From Chitinophaga sp. HK235 (GTDB lineage Bacteria; Bacteroidota; Bacteroidia; Chitinophagales; Chitinophagaceae), in the NCBI RefSeq assembly GCF_018255755.1, contig NZ_CP073766.1, forward strand, positions 2,480,001 through 2,544,000: DNA of 64,000 nt, given 5' to 3'. The number at the start of each line of letters is the position of its first letter. Positions within the stretch are counted from its first letter, which is position 1. Shown here piece after piece: positions 7,408-16,205 of the stretch. The translations under genes were made by a program, and so were the position numbers. The notes under the pieces were generated by a model. That model was not told the origin of the DNA, made no database searches, and saw only the letters and a list, made by a program, of their open reading frames with translations.

Positions 7408-10400
7408 TTACAAATATTCCGTCAGATCAAATGCAGGATCATATCCGTCAGGCGGACGCTCCTGCTGCATATCCGGACCAGCCATCAGCACACGTCTATG
7501 CACTTCCGGATTAGTGGGATGCCGCATAAAGCTGAAGGGCAGCGGTCTTTCTCCCACCGGACCTTCCATCACACTATCAGCCCCGGACATATCCGCATCC
7601 CCGACAGCCCTCATGCGTTGTGGTCCGGAGAATAGGTCTACCACAACATTCCAGAGACTGTTCATAATAGCTTCCAGTACCTTTGCACTCACCTCTCCCA
7701 GTATATCCTGCAACCTGTTGGGCGCTACCATGATCTCAATAGGCGGTACTACCAGTACATGGTCCTTTATCACCAGAGAAGACTGTAGTTTTAACTCAAA
7801 CCGTATAGGTTGATTTCTACCGTCTTCCACTTCTTTACGCCTGCGGCCGACCGCCAGCTCACGTTCCCGTAGCTGGCGCAACGCTACCTGATAAGACAGA
7901 ATCTCTTCTTGCAGATACCGGTACACCCCTTCGTCGGTATTCAGCTGCTCATACGTAGTCTCCTGCTGATGATAATCCCGTGAAAGACCAAATGCATTCG
8001 GCAGCATGATTCCTTCGATTGCCTTACTGTCGAACTTCTGATCTTTGTTACATTTATTCAGTACCGCTATTTTAAGCGCTTCAATTTCCGCCAATACCTT
8101 CAGAATGATATCATACTCGGGGATATTGCCGGAACGCAGCGCCTCCTGAACATAGGTGCCGTTATATCCCCACTGCTGGTGCCCGAAAACAATCACGTAC
8201 TCTTTGATCTTATCAATGTAATTCAGTCGGGAGATCATTAGCGTACGTTGTTGTTCACTCTCCCAGCCAACCTGTTCCAGATGAGTGGTATAAGCGTTGA
8301 TCCGTTCAAAGAGGCCATTCCTGGCCATGTCGTAATCATTCTTCCATTCAGGGTCTGAGCCCTTTTTAGATCTGGCATCAAACAGCCTGGTGAGGAGGCT
8401 CATATCTGTTATTCGCTGTTGAAGGGCTACAATCTGCTCATCTTCCTTGTCTGTCGTATAGGCGATACCGTGCTTCGCCAGGTGATCCCGTTTGATATTG
8501 TCCGCCATCAGCACAAATTGCAATACGATATCGTATTCGGGGGCATTACGGGATGATAAAACCTCATTGATATTGTACCAACCATAACCCCAGCGGCCAA
8601 AGCTATACACCACAATATATTCTATGATTTTATCAAGATAGCGGAGTGCCTCCATATAGAATTTAAGCTGACCACTGGTGGCAAATCCCAGCTCATCCAA
8701 CAGCCGGAGGTATTCGTCTGTCACCTTCCGGTATGCTTCCACCGCATTGTTATAGGCATAGATCCAGTCAGGATCGGAACCACGCTTGCTCTTCGCCTCA
8801 AAGAGCTGGTCGAGGATGTAAAGACTGATAAGATCATGTTGCAGCTCCTGCACCCGCTTTACTTTTTCATCTCTAGTACGCAGCTGGTCCTTCAATGCAT
8901 TTCTTTCATTGGAAAGCCCGTTCCGTTTGGCATTCAGAGCAGCTTCTTTATCTGCTATTTCTTTGGTGATCTTACCTATCTTCCCGGCAATATCCAGTAG
9001 CTCGGCATCATAATCAAAGGTACTTTTCCAGGTCGCGGGGTTGTATACTTTGATATCCAGTAATGCATCGAAAGATCCGCTCCAGTTGAGTCCCTCGAAC
9101 AATACGATCTCATGCCAGCCAAAGAACCATACCCAGAAGCTGATTTTAGGAATCTGGAACTGCAGTCCCACCCTAAATGAGGCGTCGGCATTCAACCAGG
9201 CAAGATCGGGCGCCATGCGGCAATTCAGACGAAACTCCGCTTCCAGCAAATGCTTTATATCGATACCTGCTGCCAGCATAAACTCCCAGTAATCAGGGCG
9301 TACATTCACTCTCACGGCAGCATACATACCCAGGAAGGTAATTTTACCATCGAGGTAAAACAGCTTCAGCTGACCTGCTGCTTTGTCTGTAAGAATATAG
9401 ATCTCCGGTCCCTGCGGATGGTTATCATCCAGACTGGCCGCCGAGCTGGTAAAACGCAGTAGCCGGCCGATGCATAATGCATCAAATTCACCATGCAGCT
9501 GGAATTCATTGTTATTGTTGCTGATCAGTAACCTGACCTGTTTGTCGTTAAAATGAAGAACAGTACAAAACAGTTGTTGTTCCCGCGTAATCAGCAAGGT
9601 GGTTACAGAGCGGAAGCTGCCCAGTACCGGCAGGGTCAGTCGTGTTTCCGCATTGCTGATACTGAAAGCATCATCACTCCAGCGGCCGTCGATACTGGCT
9701 TCTGCCTCCAGTGCAATCGGCATATTCGCCGGGAACAGGCGTATCAATCCACTGAAACAACAATAGTTTTTACCATCAATATGCCGGTAATCAAATACAG
9801 CGCGGAGTATTTCGTGATGCTCAAATATCGAAGAGCGGACCAGCACTTGTCCTGAGAGTGCTACGGGGTTGTGATGATCCCGTTTATCTGCCTTTATCTC
9901 TCCTGCCAGCGTTACCTGCAACAGGTCTGAGATAGCGCCGTAGAAGCGCATGTTGATAAGGCAGCCATCAGCTCTCGCTGCAATACCAAGTCTGGCATCG
10001 AGTTCGAGCGTATCAAACAGTTGCAGTTTTCCTTTAGCCAGGAACATCATTCCATTGGCATCAGGCGGCAACGGATAAGAGAAGAAATGATCTATACTAT
10101 CATCTGTCAGCTGCAGCGACTGTAGCAGTTGTTTGTTGGCGATAAATTCTCCGGGTGTAGTGAGTGCATAACCCATTCTGAACCGGAAGTCAAGCAGCCG
10201 CTGTTCCTGTGCCTGTATGCTGACGATACGGTATTCTATCGGGATAGATTCTATCAGCTTGCGCAGCGAAAAGAATTTGACCGTATTGAGCACCTTGGCG
10301 ATGATCTTCGCCGCCTTTATCTTCACTAGTTCTCCTTCTTTCTTACCTACCATGGCACCACCGAGATAAGCGGGCAATAAGAGATAACTGTTTTCGAAGG

Positions 10401-13400
10401 TGAAGACCAGATCAAATCCCTGCGGCAACTTCTCGTCTGTTTCCGGCAGTTCAAAAGCAGGATCCGTAAAGAACCGGCGTAAATTATTCAGCACAGTGAA
10501 TATCTCGGCTACATCCAGCTCCGGTTTCGGGAAACGGATATGTCCGTGCAAGTGTAGTCCTTCTAATCCATAGTGATCTATACCGATATGTTTATAGAAT
10601 AACGGTAACGGCACTACGACATATCCTTGTACAATGATGATCATGTACAGTTCGCTGATGGTCAGTGTTTGCTGGAATTTGGTGGTATCCGGTAACAGTT
10701 GCCGCACGGATTCGGGCATCCAGCCTGCGACTGCTGCAGCGCCCAGCGAGATGATATCAAACTGATCGAAAGTGGCATCGAGCGAAAGATTAAAAATACT
10801 GGCTCCAAACAGGGTACCAAAAGAGAAGCTGCGCAGCTCAATACCTCCCAGGGCAGGCAGTATACCTGTCATGGTGGGATATAGAACCCTGATAGGCTCA
10901 CTGCCTTCACCAACGCCAACGGATATATTCACATTACAGCCCGTACCGACTGAAATTTCAGCATAAAAACTTTCCGGAAGGGTAAACTTCATATAGTTGT
11001 TCACCAGCCTGTCCGGCAGGTATTCCACTGTCTTATTGATCGCATCTATGGCCGAACGCAGCAGGTCTTCTGTTGCTTTATCCGGTGCCAGGGCTGTCAG
11101 GAAAGGCCCTATCTGCAAATGTCTGTTTTCATCAAAGAACCTGATATCACTGATAGGAATTTTGTCGGGCAGCAGATTGGCCACCTTCTCCATCTGCAGC
11201 TTGTCTTTCAGCAGTTTTTTCAGCAGGCTCACCGGAATGGCCAGCTCCCCTTCCCGCTCCATTTTAATGGAAGCAGCGAATGCATTGCCTTTCAGTGAGA
11301 ACTGCGGTAGTGTAAAACGGAATTTTCCGAAATCTCCCAGATCGAGTTTCACCCAGCCGTCTTTCATCTGAACAGCCGCCAGTGGAGAGGTCAGCAAGCG
11401 TGCATGTACGCTGCTTCCTTGTATGCCCACCTCCAGTTTGACGGTGGTTTCATCCGGCCGGGCCGGATCAAAAGCATTAAAGAATGGGGTAGACGGCTGG
11501 CCAAAGATGCGGTCCAGCTCAGCCGGGATTCTCAAACCACCGGTAACAGACAGCCCGAAAGTACGGCCTATACTGAGGTCCAGATCAGTAATCAGTATTT
11601 GTGCGGCTCCCAGCGATACTGTTTTGCCATCTTGTTCTATATCGGGAATAGGTATCGTTACCGGGCCTATCAGCCTGTCGAGGTGCAGGTGGAATGCGTT
11701 TTTCCTGAGTTGCAGTGTGGTCTTGAAGGTGACCCTGTCTTTCTCACCGAAATAACGGCAACATTGTTCCGGCAACCCTTTGATGCCGAGGTCCAATGCC
11801 GCTTCCATTCCCCAGTAGTGTTTTCCTGCTTCTGTCTCCCGGTAAAGGGAGAAGTGGTCGAAACCGAATAGCAGCGCCACTTCCACTCCGGGTACCGGCA
11901 AAGACACTTCCAGTGAGGCATTGGTGGCCTTAAAGGAAAGTCCTGAACGATGCGGGGAATTAAACAGTTGCAGCATACCACTGACATGCCCAATATATTC
12001 AAGGCTGATATCCGCTGTAGCAGCCATTTCCCAGCTGGCAACATTGTTTGCTGCTTTGGTATAAACGAATACCAGTGTGTTCAGCTGTATGGCCATCACC
12101 TCCTCAATGTTCAACAGCTGCAGCGAATGCAGGTCAGCAGTTAGCTGCAGGGAGTGATCTATATATGCCACTGAAAAATCCAGCTCATGATCATACAGCG
12201 AGATAGCTGCACTGCCCTTCACGACAGGGGTTTGCTGTTGCCCCAGTGCCATATCAAGATGGAAACTGCGGAAGCTGCAACTGTCGATAATATCAACAGA
12301 CGTGGTAGCATCAAATTTCAGTGTGCCGCCAAACAGTAGCTTAGCATCTTCTGTTTTCCGTCGTCCTACCTCCAGTCGTGCGGTAGTGTGCAGTGACTGG
12401 GTGCCGTTATTAAGCTGCCAGACAGCGGCGGCATCACCGGAGAAAGAAAAGGTGCCTGCAACCGGCATCACTTCAAAGGCCAGGTTGCTGAAAGTGAGCT
12501 GGGGCATGGCTTCCGGTAATGGTGTATCACGCAGAAACAGGGCTACCAGTTTTTTCAGTTCCACTTCGCGGAGAGCGCCTGAGAGTCTGGCCTGGCTGTG
12601 GTCCTGCGGAATGCTGATATCCAGCATAATATCTGCCCGGGCATCTGTTGGTGCTGTATTGTCCATGTTGGCATGGAAGCCGGCAGTATAGGTTCCTGCT
12701 GCATCTTTCCTGAAGATGAGTTCTCCTGTCAGAGAGAAATGTTCCGGTATCTCCAGCACACCTTTGGCCCGCATATCGAATGTAAGCGGTTTTTCGGCTA
12801 TGGCCCTGCCAATGGTAAAGCTGAATGCCGAACATCCAAGGGTGCCGCTTTCCTTAGCCCCCAGGAGGGGGAGATATTGTTTTCCACCTTCCTGTTCGGC
12901 TGACCAGGAAAGTAGTAGTGTATTATGATGGTATCCTGCACCCAGGCTCAGCGTGTAGCCGTACAGGTTAGCCTTCAGATTTCCTTCCACGCCCCATGTT
13001 TTATCTGCCTGGACATAAAAAGAGAGGGCCAGTTCCTGCAGATAAGCATCAGCGCCAAAGGCCACCTGTCCTTTTACAGTCGCCTTCACAGTACAGGAAA
13101 GATCTGCAGCGGCGTTACGTTCCAGGTCCAGCTGGAAGGTGGCGTGCAATGGAGCACCATTACCAGCGTAGTCCCAATCTGCTGTGCCGGCGGCTCTTAT
13201 CACAAAAGCTTTAGTGCGGGTATCCAACGAAAAATATATATCCCGGCATACCACATCCGGTAGTTCCGGAGGTACTGCACCTGTCAGCGACTCCAGGATG
13301 GTAGCCAGCCGCATCTCGGGGATGGTACCTTGCAGTACCAGTCCCTGGTCCAGCGCGCCTTCCAGCGTGGCCGTCACACCGGCGAAAGTGAGTGTGCAGG

Positions 13401-15072
13401 CTGCAACGCCTTTAACAGCACGTGTGCTGCTGTCGAACGGTGATATCACTTCCAGGGACATGTCGATGCTATTGAGCACCAGCAGATTTTCCAATACTAC
13501 CAGCGGGGATTTCATCGATATGCCAAAAGCATAGGCTGCCAGCCGGCCGGTATCGGGGTGCAGACTGATATCAAAAGTATCGATGGAAGCCTGCAGCTGC
13601 CGCAGACCTGATTCTGCAGGAAATAGTGTATCCGTTACCGTTTCAATGCCTGTTAACGTGCCCAGTTCTCCAATATTGGGCAACAGCAATGGCTGTGTAA
13701 GCCGAAGATACCAGTTATCACCAGGGGCGTAACGCCCGGCTTCAATAGCGATGGTCGTATTGAACAGCACTACTTTCCCACCTATCCTGCCACAGATGCC
13801 CCAGGACTCATTGATGGAAGTGATGTTAAAATCAAGATACAGGGATGATATTTCAAACTTACCAGGCAGCAAGGGCCAGCGGCCGGCTGCGCTGACGGAT
13901 ATGTCCAGCTCCTGCAGTTGTTTCTCTGCCAGGTTGAGCGATGCACGGATATGATGAATATTCATGGCGCCACTGGCTGCGATGCCCTGTGGCATGGCCT
14001 GTACCAGGTCCGGCAGATCCAGGGAGGAGAACAGTTCTCCCAGCGAAGGTAGAGGTTCGGCAGTGCTGGTTTCCAGGATGGTAGTGCCATTCAGCGGATA
14101 AGGGATGGATGCAGCAAAGTAGAATTTCCCCAGCTTTGCACGGCCACTGATCCTTCCTGTTATGGTATAGGGGAAAGCATCTTTGCTGCTGTTCCAGGCC
14201 ATAGACAGTTGCAGGCGCAGGCTTTCCAGGCTAAGTCGGGAGTTGAACTGCCAGGGGCTGCTGCTTGCAATATCAATATCCAGGAGATGCATCCTGGCCG
14301 CCTGGGGATCAAAACGAAGATCCAGCGTGCGGATGAGCAGGGAAGGCATATTCCGGAGCTGTTCGGGCAGTGCGTTAACAGCATCTTCTCCTCCTATCAG
14401 GCTTACCAGGTCTGCAAGGGATGGCAATGTTGTTTTCTTGGGTACCCGTATACGCCAGATTCCGCGCCCCAGGGGGATCATCACTTCTATGGGAATGACC
14501 TTGTCCTTTATGAGGAAGGAAGCCGCCATGATGGCGGTGTAGCGGTTGCGGAGCGTATTGGGGTCAGTTGAAATAACTGCGCCCAGCTTCAGGTTTTCAA
14601 TACCTAATCCTTCGATGCCTAACGGGTTCCAGCGGCCTTTGAAGGTGCCGGATATTTCCAGGAATTCCTGATTGCTGCCGGACTGGGCTTCCGCATAGAG
14701 CTGCAAGCGGGGAAACAACAACGTCTCTGCTCCCTTCAGATTTTTTTCATCAATAGAAAAAAAGATGTTCAATACCTGCAGACCGGCAGTGTTCAGGTCG
14801 GCCTCCATGATGGCAAACATTCCCTTTCCGTCTTCACCGGTAGTGATGAGCACTTCCAGGGAGAAGCCGTTAAGAATGGTTTTTCCTTTGAACTGATTAA
14901 CGGGCAAGCCGTTGAGCATACCTCCGGGGATATGTTCCACCTGTTGTAATATAAGGCGATGCTGCTGCAGAAGTCCCAGAATACGGGAGAAAGCACCGTC
15001 ATAAGTGAGATCAATGATCAGTTCTTCCGTAGTGTTTTCTACAGGCAGCAACACGGTATTAGTGTCTTTCAT
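7408..15072 (-). CDS. Giant beta-rich repeat protein (2554 aa), function unknown
   Basis: I do not recognise a characterised family with confidence. There is no signal peptide or membrane anchor at the N-terminus (MKDTNTVLLPVENTTEELII). Residues 1 to about 2000 are alternating beta strands in repeats. A helix-like Leu-rich motif recurs near residues 215 (PSLADLVSLIGG), 340 (PSLGELFSSLDL), 465 (PNIGELGTLTG) and 587 (MRLATILESLTG), a period of about 124 residues, and again near 837 (LKKLVALFL). Each is followed by strands and a W-containing end. A charged coiled coil follows (about 2024-2080), then two tandem copies of a 142-residue helical unit marked by GSDP[DE]W and WGY. A Pro/Met-rich tail ends the protein. 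DUF6603-like proteins and bridge-like lipid-transfer folds are possible relatives. It is the last gene of a three-gene operon, 23 bp after its upstream neighbour. Confidence 0.8.
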   Translation of the reverse strand: MKDTNTVLLPVENTTEELIIDLTYDGAFSRILGLLQQHRLILQQVEHIPGGMLNGLPVNQFKGKTILNGFSLEVLITTGEDGKGMFAIMEADLNTAGLQVLNIFFSIDEKNLKGAETLLFPRLQLYAEAQSGSNQEFLEISGTFKGRWNPLGIEGLGIENLKLGAVISTDPNTLRNRYTAIMAASFLIKDKVIPIEVMIPLGRGIWRIRVPKKTTLPSLADLVSLIGGEDAVNALPEQLRNMPSLLIRTLDLRFDPQAARMHLLDIDIASSSPWQFNSRLSLESLRLQLSMAWNSSKDAFPYTITGRISGRAKLGKFYFAASIPYPLNGTTILETSTAEPLPSLGELFSSLDLPDLVQAMPQGIAASGAMNIHHIRASLNLAEKQLQELDISVSAAGRWPLLPGKFEISSLYLDFNITSINESWGICGRIGGKVVLFNTTIAIEAGRYAPGDNWYLRLTQPLLLPNIGELGTLTGIETVTDTLFPAESGLRQLQASIDTFDISLHPDTGRLAAYAFGISMKSPLVVLENLLVLNSIDMSLEVISPFDSSTRAVKGVAACTLTFAGVTATLEGALDQGLVLQGTIPEMRLATILESLTGAVPPELPDVVCRDIYFSLDTRTKAFVIRAAGTADWDYAGNGAPLHATFQLDLERNAAADLSCTVKATVKGQVAFGADAYLQELALSFYVQADKTWGVEGNLKANLYGYTLSLGAGYHHNTLLLSWSAEQEGGKQYLPLLGAKESGTLGCSAFSFTIGRAIAEKPLTFDMRAKGVLEIPEHFSLTGELIFRKDAAGTYTAGFHANMDNTAPTDARADIMLDISIPQDHSQARLSGALREVELKKLVALFLRDTPLPEAMPQLTFSNLAFEVMPVAGTFSFSGDAAAVWQLNNGTQSLHTTARLEVGRRKTEDAKLLFGGTLKFDATTSVDIIDSCSFRSFHLDMALGQQQTPVVKGSAAISLYDHELDFSVAYIDHSLQLTADLHSLQLLNIEEVMAIQLNTLVFVYTKAANNVASWEMAATADISLEYIGHVSGMLQLFNSPHRSGLSFKATNASLEVSLPVPGVEVALLFGFDHFSLYRETEAGKHYWGMEAALDLGIKGLPEQCCRYFGEKDRVTFKTTLQLRKNAFHLHLDRLIGPVTIPIPDIEQDGKTVSLGAAQILITDLDLSIGRTFGLSVTGGLRIPAELDRIFGQPSTPFFNAFDPARPDETTVKLEVGIQGSSVHARLLTSPLAAVQMKDGWVKLDLGDFGKFRFTLPQFSLKGNAFAASIKMEREGELAIPVSLLKKLLKDKLQMEKVANLLPDKIPISDIRFFDENRHLQIGPFLTALAPDKATEDLLRSAIDAINKTVEYLPDRLVNNYMKFTLPESFYAEISVGTGCNVNISVGVGEGSEPIRVLYPTMTGILPALGGIELRSFSFGTLFGASIFNLSLDATFDQFDIISLGAAAVAGWMPESVRQLLPDTTKFQQTLTISELYMIIIVQGYVVVPLPLFYKHIGIDHYGLEGLHLHGHIRFPKPELDVAEIFTVLNNLRRFFTDPAFELPETDEKLPQGFDLVFTFENSYLLLPAYLGGAMVGKKEGELVKIKAAKIIAKVLNTVKFFSLRKLIESIPIEYRIVSIQAQEQRLLDFRFRMGYALTTPGEFIANKQLLQSLQLTDDSIDHFFSYPLPPDANGMMFLAKGKLQLFDTLELDARLGIAARADGCLINMRFYGAISDLLQVTLAGEIKADKRDHHNPVALSGQVLVRSSIFEHHEILRAVFDYRHIDGKNYCCFSGLIRLFPANMPIALEAEASIDGRWSDDAFSISNAETRLTLPVLGSFRSVTTLLITREQQLFCTVLHFNDKQVRLLISNNNNEFQLHGEFDALCIGRLLRFTSSAASLDDNHPQGPEIYILTDKAAGQLKLFYLDGKITFLGMYAAVRVNVRPDYWEFMLAAGIDIKHLLEAEFRLNCRMAPDLAWLNADASFRVGLQFQIPKISFWVWFFGWHEIVLFEGLNWSGSFDALLDIKVYNPATWKSTFDYDAELLDIAGKIGKITKEIADKEAALNAKRNGLSNERNALKDQLRTRDEKVKRVQELQHDLISLYILDQLFEAKSKRGSDPDWIYAYNNAVEAYRKVTDEYLRLLDELGFATSGQLKFYMEALRYLDKIIEYIVVYSFGRWGYGWYNINEVLSSRNAPEYDIVLQFVLMADNIKRDHLAKHGIAYTTDKEDEQIVALQQRITDMSLLTRLFDARSKKGSDPEWKNDYDMARNGLFERINAYTTHLEQVGWESEQQRTLMISRLNYIDKIKEYVIVFGHQQWGYNGTYVQEALRSGNIPEYDIILKVLAEIEALKIAVLNKCNKDQKFDSKAIEGIMLPNAFGLSRDYHQQETTYEQLNTDEGVYRYLQEEILSYQVALRQLRERELAVGRRRKEVEDGRNQPIRFELKLQSSLVIKDHVLVVPPIEIMVAPNRLQDILGEVSAKVLEAIMNSLWNVVVDLFSGPQRMRAVGDADMSGADSVMEGPVGERPLPFSFMRHPTNPEVHRRVLMAGPDMQQERPPDGYDPAFDLTEYL

Positions 15073-15095
15073 AGTTGCAGGGGTGGGGGTTTCGT

Positions 15096-16205
15096 TTATT
15101 CATCCTTCATGTCATCACCATCACGCTTGTTACGCTTGTCATCTCTTTCACGGGTGTCTTTACGTTTAGGACGTTTCCGGGTTGGTTCATCCTCATCGTC
15201 CGGAGTATCTCCCTGTTCGGGTTCCGGTTTCGGTTCTGGTTTTTCTTCATCTTCATCCGCCTTGCGCTTCTTTAAATTTTCCGGCGGTACAATAGAGAGT
15301 AATGAATTAGTCAACACGACAGGTGCCGGGGCCGGCTCCCCGTTAGTGGATGGCGGCTGCAGGGTTGCAGCCCATACCGACCAATACCCGTATAATTCCT
15401 GCAACATTCTGAACTGATCGGTAATTATCTGCGCGCCCTGATAGCCAAACTTCGCGAGGGCATTGATCTGATCAAGATACTTACGCGCCAGTTGTAATAC
15501 CTTTATGCGCATAACAATGCGCAGGTCATTGAACTGCTGCCCGGCAGGAATATAATAAACCCGTTTGGCAGTATCGGTTGGATGTGTACTCAGGTAAAAA
15601 CCATTCAGTTTAAAAAGATGAATAGTATTCCATAACTTCCCGGCCAACTCCTTACCCAGTGAGGTTACTGGTTCCAGGGCCACTGTCGCCTTGATTTCTT
15701 CCATCATCAGCATACCTTCGGCATTTACCATCCTCCATGTATCGCCGCCATTGGAAATCCGGAGCAGTGGCGCATCGCGATAAGCTGCCAGGGCTTCGTC
15801 GTCAGGCCAGAGACAGGCTGAAACCCCGGAAGGCAACACCCATTTCCGTTCATCAACGGATATTATAGCAGTCTTGTCAATATCCGTTTCCGGAGCCTGT
15901 TCTTCCGGCACATCCTGCATATGATCTTCTGTATTACCACGACTATCATCATTTTTTTTAATCACCAGATCGTGTTGTACGGCGTAGGCACAATCGTCAC
16001 ATATCAGAAACAGGTCTGTCCAGTGGGTATATGCGAGGGGATAGTCTTCAGCCAGTACACCTTCACTTCTGTGAAAAAGGCTTCCCATATTGCGCAGGGT
16101 TTTCTCGCAAAAGTGGCAGTATTCACCGGTTTTATCAACCAGGGCATTATAAAAACCGGAATAGGATACATTGAAAGGTGTCAGATCTCGTTTGAAGGGT
16201 CTCAT
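15096..16205 (-). CDS. Degenerate HNH-like zinc-finger protein with charged tail
   Basis: The 369-residue protein begins MRPFKRDL and has two zinc-type pairs, C30-x2-C33 and C69-x2-C72, around H45. The layout matches the HNH finger of the upstream gene, including the W-x-D-L before the second pair. However, the Asn that normally follows the last Cys in HNH nucleases is Ala73 and the EHxxPK segment is lost, so nuclease activity is doubtful. Its C-terminal domain shares motifs with the upstream protein: LWPD, an AW/QLELLK-like helix, and G-[FY]-x-S-x-W. The last 60 residues are highly charged, with KKRK and RKRPKRK clusters among acidic runs. The ATG overlaps the upstream stop as ATGA, indicating translational coupling. 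It is probably a paralogue turned binding partner. Confidence 0.8.
   Translation of the reverse strand: MRPFKRDLTPFNVSYSGFYNALVDKTGEYCHFCEKTLRNMGSLFHRSEGVLAEDYPLAYTHWTDLFLICDDCAYAVQHDLVIKKNDDSRGNTEDHMQDVPEEQAPETDIDKTAIISVDERKWVLPSGVSACLWPDDEALAAYRDAPLLRISNGGDTWRMVNAEGMLMMEEIKATVALEPVTSLGKELAGKLWNTIHLFKLNGFYLSTHPTDTAKRVYYIPAGQQFNDLRIVMRIKVLQLARKYLDQINALAKFGYQGAQIITDQFRMLQELYGYWSVWAATLQPPSTNGEPAPAPVVLTNSLLSIVPPENLKKRKADEDEEKPEPKPEPEQGDTPDDEDEPTRKRPKRKDTRERDDKRNKRDGDDMKDE

Noticed and set aside
7408..15072. Contractile-injection or Tc-toxin component
   Set aside because: Size and repetition invite the comparison, but no sheath, baseplate, spike or Rhs/YD-repeat genes or motifs are seen nearby.
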